A DNA stretch of 64,000 nucleotides, taken from the NCBI RefSeq assembly GCF_036195325.1, contig NZ_CP108101.1:3968001-4032000 (forward strand). The letters are read 5' to 3'. A model generated the notes under the pieces. The model was not told the DNA's origin. It made no database searches and saw nothing but the letters and a program-made list of their open reading frames with translations. Source of the DNA: Streptomyces sp. NBC_00234. Lineage in GTDB: Bacteria > Actinomycetota > Actinomycetes > Streptomycetales > Streptomycetaceae. Positions 23,364 to 32,270 of the stretch are shown here, piece by piece; the stretch's first letter is position 1, and every line of letters starts with the position of its first letter. Made by a program: the position numbers and the translations under genes.

Positions 23364-24254
23364 GTGCGCACCTACCTCTCCGTGGCCCTGTCAGCGGTCC
23401 TGATCGTCCTGCTCGCCGTTCTGGTGCCCCTGAGCGCGCTGTCGGCCTGGGTCGACCTGGAGATCGACGACACCGACCGGTACGTCGCCGCCCTCTCCCC
23501 GCTCGCCTCCGATCCCGCCGTGCAGAGCACGGTGACCGACCTGATCACGGACGAGGCGATGAAGCGGCTGGATCTGGGGCCGCTCCAGGAGGCCGTCGAG
23601 GAGCTGCTGCGCGGTGCCGTGCAGTCCTTCACCACGACGGAGTCGTTCCAGAACGCCTGGGACCTCGCGAACCGCACGTCCCACGAGACGGTGACCGAGG
23701 CGCTGGACGGTGACAGCGGGCAGGCCGTGACCATCGACCTGGCGCCGGTGATCGAGCAGGTCAAGCAGGATCTGGTGAAGGACGGGGTGCCGTTCGCGGA
23801 GCAGATTCCCGTCCAGCACACCGATATCACCCTGCTCTCCGCCGACCGCGCGGACCAGCTGCGCGACAACGCCGGATGGCTGCGGTACTCCAGCGTCTGG
23901 CCCGCGATCGGCACCCTGGTACTGCTCGTCCTGGTGGTGGGCATGGCGGCGGTACGCAGCGGACTGCGGGGCGCGCTGTTCGCCACGGCGGTCGCGGGGG
24001 CGGGTCTGGTGGTCGGCGCGCTGGTGCTGCGGCTGGTGGTCGCGGTCGGCCGCGACCGGGTGCTGGACGAGGTGCCGGCCGCCGACCGGGACGGGGCGGC
24101 GGCGGTGTTCGACGCCCTGACGGACTCGCTGCGGACGACGGTGTGGGCGGTGCTGCTGGCAGGGGCGGTGCTGGCGGTCGGCGCGGTGGTGACCCGGGTG
24201 CTCCTGAACCGCCGGGCGACCCCGCCCCGCCGGACGGGACAGCCGGTTCCGTGA
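23364..24254 (+). CDS. Integral membrane protein, unknown function
   Basis: This is a 296-residue protein. A first helix (about residues 5-26) is followed by an exported region of about 150 residues containing DTDRYVAALSPLASDPAVQSTVTDLITDEAM, then three helices (about 180-202, 207-228 and 258-280) and a basic tail. The extracytoplasmic segment with DTDRYV...PLA.DP.VQ is shared by many streptomycete membrane proteins of unknown role. GTG 23364 gives VRTYLSVALSAVL directly before the first helix; no strong ribosome site is visible. It is divergent from the four-helix protein gene. Confidence 0.82.
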   Translation: MRTYLSVALSAVLIVLLAVLVPLSALSAWVDLEIDDTDRYVAALSPLASDPAVQSTVTDLITDEAMKRLDLGPLQEAVEELLRGAVQSFTTTESFQNAWDLANRTSHETVTEALDGDSGQAVTIDLAPVIEQVKQDLVKDGVPFAEQIPVQHTDITLLSADRADQLRDNAGWLRYSSVWPAIGTLVLLVLVVGMAAVRSGLRGALFATAVAGAGLVVGALVLRLVVAVGRDRVLDEVPAADRDGAAAVFDALTDSLRTTVWAVLLAGAVLAVGAVVTRVLLNRRATPPRRTGQPVP

Positions 24255-24349
24255 GGGGCCGGGAGCCCGCGGAGCCCGACATGCGCTCCCGCGCGGGCCG
24301 GGCGAGAGTGGGAATCGTGACTGCCGGGGGCGAGTGAGAGGTCTTCCGC

Positions 24350-25300
24350 ATGCGAGCCATCGCCGTCCGCACGTTCCGCGCGGAGCCCCGACTCGTCGAG
24401 GTGCCCAAGCCCGAGCCCGCGGCGGGCGAGGTGCGGGTGAAGATCGAGTACGCGGCGCTCAACCCGCTCGACTGGCAGACCGCCGACGGCGCCGGGGGCG
24501 ATCCGGACCAGCAGGAGTTCCCGCTGATCATCGGCGTGGACTTCGCGGGCAGGGTCGACATGATCGGCAGCGGCGACAACACCTTCCGGGTGGGCGACGC
24601 GGTCCTCGGCCGGGTCACGACGAAGCTTCCGGGGACCGGAACGTACTGCGAGTACGTCTCGGTGCCGCAGGACTCCCCGATCGTGCTGGCCCCCCGCGAC
24701 CTGCCGCCGCGTACCGCCGCCGCACTCCCCTCGGCCGGGATGGCCGCCGCCCAGATCCTGGAGGCGGTCGCGGTGCGTCCCGGCGGGCGGCTGCTCGTCA
24801 TCGGCGCGGCGGGCGGCGTCGGCAGCTGCCTGACGCAGCTCGCCACGGCCCGTGACGTGCGGGTCCTCGCGGCGGTGCGGGGCGACGAGCAGACCCGGAT
24901 GGGCGCCCTGGGGGCCACGGTCACCATCGACACGACCGCCGGGGAAGGGGCCCTGGAGGCGGCCGTACGGGAGGTGTGCCCGGACGGCGTCGAGGCGGTC
25001 GTCGATCTCATCTCCACCGACCCGGCCGCCTTCGCCGCGCATGCCGCGCTGGTGCGTACGGGCGGAGTCGCCCTCAGCACCAGGGGCGCGGCCGGTCCGG
25101 GAACCGCCCCCACCGGCACCAGGTGCGCCGACTTCCGGCTGGCGCCGACCGCCGTCCTGCTCGCCACTCTCGCGAAGGCGACCGCGAGCGGGGCGCTGCA
25201 CGTGCCGATCGGCAGCGAACTCCCGCTGGAAAAGGCCCCGCAGGCACTCGCGGAGAACCGTGCGGGCGGGGCGCGCGGCAAGACCGTCTTCGTGCTCTGA
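24350..25300 (+). CDS. MDR-family NAD(P)H:quinone oxidoreductase
   Basis: This is a 316-residue medium-chain reductase. The catalytic N-terminal half contains VKIEYAALNPLDWQTADG and PLIIGVDFAGRV (GroES-like), and the nucleotide site is VIGAAGGVGSCLTQLA (AAGGVG, NADPH type). The usual zinc-ligating Cys/His set of alcohol dehydrogenases is missing, so it belongs to the zinc-free quinone oxidoreductase branch. ATG 24350 follows GAGAGG. It acts alone in the cytoplasm on quinones or enones; the substrate is unknown. Confidence 0.9.
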   Translation: MRAIAVRTFRAEPRLVEVPKPEPAAGEVRVKIEYAALNPLDWQTADGAGGDPDQQEFPLIIGVDFAGRVDMIGSGDNTFRVGDAVLGRVTTKLPGTGTYCEYVSVPQDSPIVLAPRDLPPRTAAALPSAGMAAAQILEAVAVRPGGRLLVIGAAGGVGSCLTQLATARDVRVLAAVRGDEQTRMGALGATVTIDTTAGEGALEAAVREVCPDGVEAVVDLISTDPAAFAAHAALVRTGGVALSTRGAAGPGTAPTGTRCADFRLAPTAVLLATLAKATASGALHVPIGSELPLEKAPQALAENRAGGARGKTVFVL

Positions 25301-25352
25301 CCGGACACCGACCCCCGAATCCGGCCACCTCGACACAGCTGAGAGAGGCGTC

Positions 25353-25598
25353 ATGGGCGACCAGGACATCTTCGACAACATCGACAGCCTGATTTCCGAG
25401 GAACGGGCCCTGCGCGGCCGTTCCACCGAGAAGATGGGCCTGTCCGCCGAGGAGAAGGCCCGTCTGCGTACGGTGGAGGTCGAACTCGATCAGTGCTGGG
25501 ACCTCCTGCGCCGGCGCCGCGCCCTCAGCGAATTCGGTGAGGACCCGTCGACGGCGAAGGTCAGGCCGGCCGAAGAGGTCGAGAACTACGAAAGCTGA
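25353..25598 (+). CDS. DUF2630 family protein
   Basis: This 81-residue helical, acidic protein reads IDSLISEERALRGRSTEKMGLSAEEKARLRTVEVELDQCWDLLRRRRALSEFGEDP. That is the conserved core of DUF2630 proteins, common in actinobacteria and of unknown role. ATG 25353 follows AGAGAGG. It lies 52 nt after the quinone oxidoreductase gene and 56 nt before the FUSC-like gene, possibly one transcript. Confidence 0.88.
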   Translation: MGDQDIFDNIDSLISEERALRGRSTEKMGLSAEEKARLRTVEVELDQCWDLLRRRRALSEFGEDPSTAKVRPAEEVENYES

Positions 25599-25654
25599 CT
25601 GAGCGGCACGCGCGGCACAGGACAGCAGCGGGGAACGCACGGAGGGGGCACGCA

Positions 25655-27601
25655 GTGGCCGGGGCCGACGCCGGACAGAAGCGCGCGGCACCGCCGCCCT
25701 GGCTGCTCAGCGGGCTGCTCCCGCAGTCCGCCCCCATCCCCTGGGCCGCCGTCGCGCGCGCCTCCGTGGCCCTGGCCGCCCCGCTCGCCGTCGGTTTCGC
25801 CGTCGACCGGCCGACTTACGGCGCGCTCGTCTCGATGGGCGCCCTGTCCGGTGTCATCGGTGACACGGCCGACGCGTACCGGATGCGCATCCTCAACATC
25901 GCCGTCCCGCAGCTGTTCGGCGCGCTGGGCATGATGCTCGGCACCCTCGTCTTCGATACCGGCTGGGCGGCCGTCGCCGTGCTCACCGTCGTCGCCCTGG
26001 TCTCCGGGATGATGTCGACGATCGGCGCCGTGGCCTCGGTCTCGGGACTGCTGCTCCTGCTCAACTCGGTGGTCGGCGCGGGGCTGCCGATGCCGAACCC
26101 CTGGTGGGTGGCGCCCCTGCTGCTGACGCTCGGCGGCCTGGTGGTGCTCGTCCTGACGCTGCTCGCCTGGCCGCTGCGCGGGAAGCTCCCCGAGCGGGCC
26201 GCCGTGGCCGGCACCTACCGGGCCATCGCCGACCTGCTGACCGCCGCCGGCACACCCGCGTACGAGGAACGGCGGCAGGACGTCACCCAGTCCCTGAACG
26301 CCTCCTACGACCTGATCCTCGCCCGCCGGGCGCGCTACCACGGCCGCAGCACCTCCATGGTCCGGCTGCTGTCCCAGCTCAACGTCGTCATCCCGCTCGT
26401 CGAGGCCGCGCCCGCGGTCCATCTCACGCGACGCCCGCTGCCCGACCCGATCCCGGCGGCGGTGCGCGCGCTGGCGGACGACATCGAGCAGAGCCGCACC
26501 GGCGCCGCGGTACCCGAACTCCCGGCCCCCGACTCGCCCGCCACCCGGGCGGTGGACAGCGCCCTGCGGCACACGGCGGCCGTCGTCCACAAGGCCGAGC
26601 CCGACCCCTACAACGTGGACGACCGGCTGGGCCGGCCCGCCGCGCTCGGCGTCCGCATCCGGCGTACGACCCGCAGTGTGCTGTTCTCCGAGACGTCCTG
26701 GCGGTACGGGCTGCGCCTGGCCCTCTGCATCGGCCTGGCCCAGGCACTCACCTCGCTGGTCGACGTGGAGCGCTCCTACTGGGTCGCGCTGACCGTCACC
26801 TTCGTCCTCAAGCCGGACTTCGGATCGGTCTTCTCCCGGGCCGTCCTGCGCGCGGTCGGCACGGCGGCAGGGCTGGTCGTCGCGACCCCGGTGCTGGCCG
26901 AGGTGCCCATCGGCTGGTGGGACGTCCCCGTCATGATGGTCCTCGCCGCGCTCATCCCGGCCCTCACCGCCAAGGGGTACGCCTTCCAGACGGCGGCCAT
27001 CACCCCGGTCATCCTGCTGCTCTCCGACCTGCTGAACCACCAGGGCGTCGACCTGGTGGCGCCCCGTCTCCTGGACAGCCTGCTCGGCTGCGCCATCGTC
27101 CTCGTGGCGGGCTATCTGCTCTGGCCGGAGAGCTGGCACACCCGGATCGGGTCACGGCTCGCGGGCGCGGTCACGGACATCGCCGACTACGTCGCGTGCG
27201 CCTTCGACGGCGAGGAAGGCGACCAGGCGGAACGGGTGCGGGCGCGGCGGCGGCTCTACCGCGACCTGTCGGCCGTGCGGTCCGAGTTCCAGCGGGCCCT
27301 GACGGAGCCGCCGCCGGTCGGCGCGCGTGCCGCCGCGTGGTGGCCCCTGGTCGTCGCCGTCGAACGGATCGTGGACGCGACGACGGCGGCCCGGGTCCGG
27401 GTCAACCACGGGGCTCCGGCGCCGCTGCCCGGCGAGGTGGCCGCGATCGAGCAGCAGCTGCGGGAGCTGTCGGAGGGGCTGCGGTCGAGCGAGGTGCTGG
27501 TGGAGGTGCGGGCCGAGCTGCCGGGTGACGAGGACAGCGTGCTGGAGCCGCTGCGCCAGGAAGTGGCAGCGGCCAGAGCGATCGCCTCGCCTCAGCCGTA
27601 G
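25655..27601 (+). CDS. FUSC-family (aromatic acid exporter-like) membrane protein
   Basis: This is a 648-residue protein with two membrane blocks of about six helices each (about residues 28-165 and 345-480), separated and followed by helical cytoplasmic domains. This is the two-fold arrangement of FUSC/AaeB/YccS proteins. The second block includes SYWVALTVTFVLKPDFGSVFSRAVLRAVGT, the family's most conserved stretch. GTG 25655 follows GGAGGGGG. The likely role is efflux of small organic acids; the substrate is unknown. The exact parS site follows 28 nt after its stop. Confidence 0.88.
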   Translation: MAGADAGQKRAAPPPWLLSGLLPQSAPIPWAAVARASVALAAPLAVGFAVDRPTYGALVSMGALSGVIGDTADAYRMRILNIAVPQLFGALGMMLGTLVFDTGWAAVAVLTVVALVSGMMSTIGAVASVSGLLLLLNSVVGAGLPMPNPWWVAPLLLTLGGLVVLVLTLLAWPLRGKLPERAAVAGTYRAIADLLTAAGTPAYEERRQDVTQSLNASYDLILARRARYHGRSTSMVRLLSQLNVVIPLVEAAPAVHLTRRPLPDPIPAAVRALADDIEQSRTGAAVPELPAPDSPATRAVDSALRHTAAVVHKAEPDPYNVDDRLGRPAALGVRIRRTTRSVLFSETSWRYGLRLALCIGLAQALTSLVDVERSYWVALTVTFVLKPDFGSVFSRAVLRAVGTAAGLVVATPVLAEVPIGWWDVPVMMVLAALIPALTAKGYAFQTAAITPVILLLSDLLNHQGVDLVAPRLLDSLLGCAIVLVAGYLLWPESWHTRIGSRLAGAVTDIADYVACAFDGEEGDQAERVRARRRLYRDLSAVRSEFQRALTEPPPVGARAAAWWPLVVAVERIVDATTAARVRVNHGAPAPLPGEVAAIEQQLRELSEGLRSSEVLVEVRAELPGDEDSVLEPLRQEVAAARAIASPQP

Positions 27602-27629
27602 TCCCGGCCCTGCGGGCTTCCGGTCGGCT

Positions 27630-27643
27630 GTTTCACGTGAAAC
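27630..27643. other. parS site GTTTCACGTGAAAC
   Basis: This is a perfect 14-bp palindrome identical to the Streptomyces ParB-binding consensus, between two convergent genes. It acts in chromosome segregation. Related sites lie at 35870 and 59385. Confidence 0.88.
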
Positions 27644-27650
27644 GTCCTGG

Positions 27651-28058
27651 TCACCGATCCGGCCCGGGGCCGCGCTCCTGAAGGCGCTCCATCTCGCGCC
27701 GGTCGCGCTTGGTGGGCCGGCCGGTGCCACGGTCGCGTACGGGAACCTGGAGGGCGACCTCACGGGGCGGCGGGGGCGGACTGTTGTCGACGAAGCACTC
27801 GACCGCCACCGGCGGGCCGACCCGCTTCTTCACGATCTTCGACACGACCACGATCCGGTCCCGGCCGTCGTGCCGGAGCCGCACCTCGTCGCCGGTGCGC
27901 AGCGCCTGGGCGGGCTTGGCCCGGTCCCCGTTGACCCGCACATGTCCTGCCCGGCAGGCGGCTGCGGCCTGCGACCGGGTCTTCGTCAGCCGGACCGACC
28001 AGATCCAGGCGTCGACGCGGACGCTGCCCTCCGCCTGCGGTGCCTCACCGGAAACCAT
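27651..28058 (-). CDS. S4-domain RNA-binding protein (Hsp15-like)
   Basis: This is a 135-residue basic protein. The S4 domain reads VRVDAWIWSVRLTKTRSQAAAACRAGHVRVNGDRAKPAQALRTGDEVRL, with the characteristic R-x2-K-x-R-S-x-A and GHVRVNG motifs of Hsp15/YrfH. A Lys/Arg-rich C-terminal tail (RPTKRDRREMERLQER) follows. Hsp15-type proteins bind stalled large ribosomal subunits that carry peptidyl-tRNA. ATG 28058 has no strong ribosome site. The gene is flanked by the parS site downstream and the phoX terminator upstream. Confidence 0.88.
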   Translation of the reverse strand: MVSGEAPQAEGSVRVDAWIWSVRLTKTRSQAAAACRAGHVRVNGDRAKPAQALRTGDEVRLRHDGRDRIVVVSKIVKKRVGPPVAVECFVDNSPPPPPREVALQVPVRDRGTGRPTKRDRREMERLQERGPGPDR

Positions 28059-28089
28059 GGGGCCGACTCTAATGCGGTGCACACGCGCG

Positions 28090-28132
28090 GGGCGCCGTAC
28101 CGGCGGACTTTCCGTCCGCCGGTACGGCGCCC
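28090..28132 (-). terminator. phoX terminator
   Basis: This is a stem of about 18 bp (GGGCGCCGTACCGGCGGA) with a 7-nt loop, 25 nt beyond the phoX stop on the minus strand. Confidence 0.8.
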
Positions 28133-28156
28133 GTACACAGAGGCCACGCGGATCGG

Positions 28157-30226
28157 TCAGACGCCGATGTCCCGGCCGTCCCGACGCCACACCGCGACGA
28201 CGGACGGGCGGACGATCTTCCCCGGACCGTCCGGCCAGCTGCTCGCCGGCTTGTCGACGGTCGCGCCGTCGATCTCGCCCGGGTGCTGCACGGCGACCAG
28301 GACGCGACGGTCCTGGATCACCGGGCCGCAGGTCTCGGCACCGGTCGGGACGGTGAGGAACTGCTTCAGCTCACCGCGCCGCTCGCCCTGCGTCGCGACA
28401 CCGAATAGGCCGTCGTGGGAGCCGAGCTGGTTGCCGTCCGTGGAGATCCACAGGTTGCCGTGGTCGTCGAAGGCCACGTTGTCCGGGCAGGAGATGGGGC
28501 TGACCTTCTCCTTGGGGAAGCCGGAGAAGTACGTCGCCGGGTCGTTCGGGTCGCCCGCGACGAGGAAGAGCCGCCAGGCGAAACCGTCGCCCGCCGGGTC
28601 GTCCCAGTGCTCCGCCAGTTCCAGGACCTGGCCGTGCTTGTTCAGGTTGCGCGGGTTCGCCTCGTCCGCGGCGGCCTTGCCGGCCTTGCCGCGGTCGGTG
28701 TTGTTGGTGAGCGCGATGTACACGCGACCGGTGCGCGGCGAGGGCTCGACGTCCTCGGGGCGGTCCATCTTCGTGGCGCCGACCTTGTCACCGGCCAGAC
28801 GCGTGAAGACGTACACCTCCTCGGCCGTCATGCCGGGCACGTGCGAGGTGTTGCCCGTCGCCAGCGGAATCCATACACCGCTGCCGTCGAACTCGCCGTC
28901 GGAGGGAAGCTTCCCGGTGCCGTCGAACTCCTCGGCCGGGGAGTCGCCGGTCAGCTTGGCGACGTACAGCGTGCCCTCGTCCAGCAGGGTCAGGTTGTGC
29001 TCGCGGGCGGCCCGCGAGTTCCCCTTCTTCATCTGCTTGCTGGAGACGAACTTGTAGAAGTAGTCGAAGCGTTCGTCGTCGCCCATGTAGACCACCGGGC
29101 GCCCGTCGGCGGTCAGCCGGGGTTGCGCCGCCTCGTGCTTGAAACGGCCCAGCGCGGTCCGCTTACGGGGGGTGGACTCCGGGTCGAACGGGTCGAGTTC
29201 GACGACCCAGCCGTGACGGTGCGGCTCGTTGGGCTCCTGAGCGACGTCGAAGCGCTTGTCGAAACGCTCCCACTTGCGCTCGGTGGCGGTGGAACCGATG
29301 CCGTACCGCTTGTCGGTGGCGCTCGAACCGTTGGCGAAGTACTGGTTGAAGTTCTCCTCGCCGTGCAGGGTGGTGCCCCACGGCGTGGTGCCGCCCGCGC
29401 AGTTGTTGAGCGTGCCCAGGACCTTGCGGCCGGACGGGTCGGCGGAGGTACGGAGCAGAGGGCTGCCCGCGGCCGGGCCGGTGACCCGGAACTCGCTCGT
29501 CGCGGTGAGACGGCGGTTGAGCGGGTGACGGCCGACCGCGCCGAGCTTTCCGGTGCGGTGCTCCTCCTGGACCACGACCACGGAGAGTCCGTGCGCCGCC
29601 CAGGCGATCTCGACCTGCTCGCGGGTCGGATTGGCCGGATCATAACCACGGAACATGAGGTTCTCGTCCGTGTACTCATGGTTGGCGACCAGGACCTGAC
29701 GGCCGTGCTCACCCCGGAGCGGGAGCAGCGAGAGGAAGTCGACGTTGTAACCGAACTGGCCCGCCTGCGCCTTCGCCGTCTGACGGTCCGGGTCGAAGGC
29801 GGGGGCGCCGCGCAGGATCGGCTCGCCCCAGCGGAGAACGATGTTCTGGTCGTAGCCGTCCGGGACGGTGACCTTGTCGTCCTTGTTGGGTGCCACCGGC
29901 GAGAAGCGCAGACCACGAGCGCCCGAAACGCCGGGCTTGTGCGAGTAGTTCGGCGTACGGCCCGTTCCGGCGAGGGCGGCGGCCTCGGCCTGCGGGGCGG
30001 CCGGACCGGCGAGGGCGGCGGTCCCGGCAGCAGCGGCAACGGTCACCACGGCGGCGGCGCGCATCATCGACCGGCGCGACAGGGCACCGGCGATGACATC
30101 GCCGGCGTACTCGTTGTCGCTGGTGTTCGGTATCTCCTGGAAGCAGGCGTCGCCGCAGCGATAGCGGCAGGTCAGCCCAGAGCGCCCGCCCGGATGCGAG
30201 CTGATGAGCGGCAGCAGATTGCGCAC
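28157..30226 (-). CDS. phoX: PhoX-family alkaline phosphatase, Tat-exported
   Basis: This is a 689-residue DUF839/PhoX protein, a Ca/Fe-dependent phosphatase acting outside the membrane. The N-terminus holds a Tat-like signal, LSRRSMMRAAAVVTVAAAAG, about 50 residues in, followed by a run of Ala ending near PQAEA. Conserved PhoX segments include LVANHEYTD, NNCAGGTTPWGTTLHGEENFNQYF, HGWVVELDP, VYMGDDERFDYFYKFV, MDRPEDVE and SCPDNVAFDDHGNLWISTDG. GTG 30226 follows GAGGGA. Two 11-nt direct repeats resembling a PHO box lie 65-86 nt upstream, consistent with PhoP induction at low phosphate. Confidence 0.92.
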   Translation of the reverse strand: MRNLLPLISSHPGGRSGLTCRYRCGDACFQEIPNTSDNEYAGDVIAGALSRRSMMRAAAVVTVAAAAGTAALAGPAAPQAEAAALAGTGRTPNYSHKPGVSGARGLRFSPVAPNKDDKVTVPDGYDQNIVLRWGEPILRGAPAFDPDRQTAKAQAGQFGYNVDFLSLLPLRGEHGRQVLVANHEYTDENLMFRGYDPANPTREQVEIAWAAHGLSVVVVQEEHRTGKLGAVGRHPLNRRLTATSEFRVTGPAAGSPLLRTSADPSGRKVLGTLNNCAGGTTPWGTTLHGEENFNQYFANGSSATDKRYGIGSTATERKWERFDKRFDVAQEPNEPHRHGWVVELDPFDPESTPRKRTALGRFKHEAAQPRLTADGRPVVYMGDDERFDYFYKFVSSKQMKKGNSRAAREHNLTLLDEGTLYVAKLTGDSPAEEFDGTGKLPSDGEFDGSGVWIPLATGNTSHVPGMTAEEVYVFTRLAGDKVGATKMDRPEDVEPSPRTGRVYIALTNNTDRGKAGKAAADEANPRNLNKHGQVLELAEHWDDPAGDGFAWRLFLVAGDPNDPATYFSGFPKEKVSPISCPDNVAFDDHGNLWISTDGNQLGSHDGLFGVATQGERRGELKQFLTVPTGAETCGPVIQDRRVLVAVQHPGEIDGATVDKPASSWPDGPGKIVRPSVVAVWRRDGRDIGV

Positions 30227-30290
30227 GTGGTTTCCCTCCATCTGTGTGTCCTGCGTGACGGTAGGTGCGCATTCACGCGGTACGAGGGAC

Positions 30291-30312
30291 TCCCGATGAA
30301 CGGGGGGTGAAG
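30291..30312 (-). promoter_or_regulatory. PHO box: two 11-nt direct repeats upstream of phoX
   Basis: On the minus strand CTTCACCCCCC (30312-30302) is followed directly by GTTCATCGGGA (30301-30291). The 7-nt cores CTTCACC and GTTCATC match the PhoP direct-repeat consensus GTTCACC with 11-bp periodicity. Confidence 0.65.
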
Positions 30313-30516
30313 TCCGGGCCACCGCTGCTCTCCACGGTTGGCCGGAATTCGGCAATGCCTCGGTTCGGGCTCGGTTGAGGCTCAGTTGTCCACGGGGCGG
30401 GCCGTGCCGCCGAACGGCCGGATCCGGCCGCTAACCTTACGTATCCGCCCTGGCCAGGGATCAATTTCCGCAGGTCGGACATTTACCGCACCCAACTCAC
30501 GCGAAAGGCTTGGCCC

Positions 30517-32094
30517 ATGGGCATTCGGAGCTTGCTGCGCAAGGTGTTCGGCCGCACGGAGCAGGACGAGTCGGCAACGGCCACCGTCCCGCCCCAGGCC
30601 GAGCGCACCCAGCCCACGGAGCCGGAGCCGGAGACGATTTCGGCGGCCGAGCCCGCACCGGCCGTGAAGGCGTCGGTGCCCGCCCCGGCCACCTCCTCTC
30701 CCTCCACCTCCCCCTCGACCACCTCCTCCACTTCTTCCGCCTCTTCCGCCTCTTCCGCATCGGCGACCACGCCTGCCGCGCGGTCCGGCGAGCACGAGAA
30801 CGGACCGGCCTCGGACCTGGTGGCGGCTGCCTTCGACAAGGCCGCCGCAGCTTCGTCGTCCGCCCCGGCCGCCACGCCGACCGTCCCGGCCCAGGGCTCC
30901 GCCCCGGACACGAAGCCGGCCCCGAAGACGGAGGCCGCACCCGAGCCGGTCGTCGAAGCGGAGGCCGCACCCGAGGCAGCGGCCGAGCCCGTCGTCGAAG
31001 CGGAGGTCACGCCCGAGGCCGCGCCCGAGCCGGTCGTCGCCGCGAGCGAGCCCGAGCCGGAGGCGCAGGCAGAAACCGAGTCGGAGCCGGCACCGATCAG
31101 CATCGACCTGGACCCGGAACCGGAACCTGCCGTGACCCCGGCTGCCGAGGCCGAGACGGCACCGGAGCCGACCCAGGAGGCAGCCCCCGAGCCCGCCGCC
31201 GAGCCGGTGGCGGAAGCCGCCGCGCCGGTGATCGAGCCCGTGGACGCCGCGATCCCGCCGGCCGTCGAAGAGCCCGCAGCCCCGGCGCCCGCAGCCGCGG
31301 AACCCGTAGTCGCCGCCGAGCCCGTCGTCGCCGCGGAACCCGCCGCCGAGGTCACTGAGGCCCCTGAGGCCCCTGAGGCCCCCGAGACCACCGAGGCCCC
31401 CGCCAAGCCCGCCGTCGCCCTCGCCCGGGTCAAGTCCCGTGCACCCGAGCTCGTCGCCCCGTACAAGGCGGCGCAGGCCGGGCTCAAGGAGCACGGGCTG
31501 ACCGGGCTCCGCGCCACCGTGTACCTGGTGCTCGACCGCTCCGGCTCGATGCGCCCGTTCTACAAGGACGGCAGCGCCCAGCACCTGGGCGACCGCACTC
31601 TGGCCCTCGCCGCGCATCTGGACGAGACCGCCACCGTGCCCGTCGTCTTCTTCTCGACCGACATCGACGGCACCGGGGCGATCGACCTCACCGCCCACGA
31701 GGGCCGGATCGACGAGCTGCACGCCGGGCTCGGCCGCCTGGGACGCACCAACTACCACCGGGCCGTCGAGGAGATCGTCTCCCACTACGAGAAGTCGGGC
31801 GCCGCCGGTCCCGCCCTCGTGATCTTCCAGACGGACGGTCCGCCGGACGCCAAGCAGGCCGCCAGGCAGGCGCTGGCCGAGGCGGCAAAGCTGCCGCTGT
31901 TCTTCCAGTTCGTCGCCTTCGGTGACGAGGACGCGAAGGGCTTCGACTTCCTGCGCAGGCTCGACGTCGAGAACGCCGCGTTCTTCCACGCGGGCCCGGC
32001 GCCGCGGGAGGTCCCGGACGCCACGTTCTACCGGGAGATCCTGTCCGCGCTCCCCGCCTGGGCCGCCGCACGCGAGGCCGTCACCGGCAGCTGA
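30517..32094 (+). CDS. VWA-domain protein (TerF-like) with long Ala/Pro/Glu linker
   Basis: This is a 525-residue protein. A short N-terminal segment MGIRSLLRKVFGRTEQ precedes a disordered region of about 270 residues rich in Ala, Pro, Glu and Ser with repeated EPVV/AAEP units and a Ser/Thr run. The C-terminal 215 residues are a von Willebrand A domain: VYLVLDRSGSM (MIDAS DxSGS), LGRTNYHRAVEEI (MIDAS Thr) and IFQTDGPPD (MIDAS Asp). This is the arrangement of TerF/TerY-like VWA proteins in tellurium-resistance systems, with vWA near VTGxxTR replaced by a streamlined form. The TerB-like gene in the window belongs to the same network. Confidence 0.85.
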   Translation: MGIRSLLRKVFGRTEQDESATATVPPQAERTQPTEPEPETISAAEPAPAVKASVPAPATSSPSTSPSTTSSTSSASSASSASATTPAARSGEHENGPASDLVAAAFDKAAAASSSAPAATPTVPAQGSAPDTKPAPKTEAAPEPVVEAEAAPEAAAEPVVEAEVTPEAAPEPVVAASEPEPEAQAETESEPAPISIDLDPEPEPAVTPAAEAETAPEPTQEAAPEPAAEPVAEAAAPVIEPVDAAIPPAVEEPAAPAPAAAEPVVAAEPVVAAEPAAEVTEAPEAPEAPETTEAPAKPAVALARVKSRAPELVAPYKAAQAGLKEHGLTGLRATVYLVLDRSGSMRPFYKDGSAQHLGDRTLALAAHLDETATVPVVFFSTDIDGTGAIDLTAHEGRIDELHAGLGRLGRTNYHRAVEEIVSHYEKSGAAGPALVIFQTDGPPDAKQAARQALAEAAKLPLFFQFVAFGDEDAKGFDFLRRLDVENAAFFHAGPAPREVPDATFYREILSALPAWAAAREAVTGS

Positions 32095-32123
32095 TCGGCG
32101 GATTCCACCCGCACACGCAGTCA

Positions 32124-32157
32124 CGGCGGTGCCCGGCCCAGCGGCCGGGTACCGCCG
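32124..32157 (+). terminator. Terminator after the VWA gene
   Basis: This is a 15-bp stem (CGGCGGTGCCCGGCC, one G-U pair) with the 4-nt loop CAGC, 29 nt after the stop. Confidence 0.75.
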
Positions 32158-32270
32158 TCGCCGTATCGGCACGCTTCCTAATAGAACACGCGCTCGAACA
32201 ACAGGCGGGCGGTGCCCTGCCGCGTTTATCCGTGCGAGGGGATCCCCCGAGGGCCGTTAGGATTTCGACC

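Noticed and set aside
30385..30393. TTGTCCACG, close to a DnaA box
   Set aside because: It is single, not clustered, mismatched at the last base, and not in an AT-rich origin-like region.
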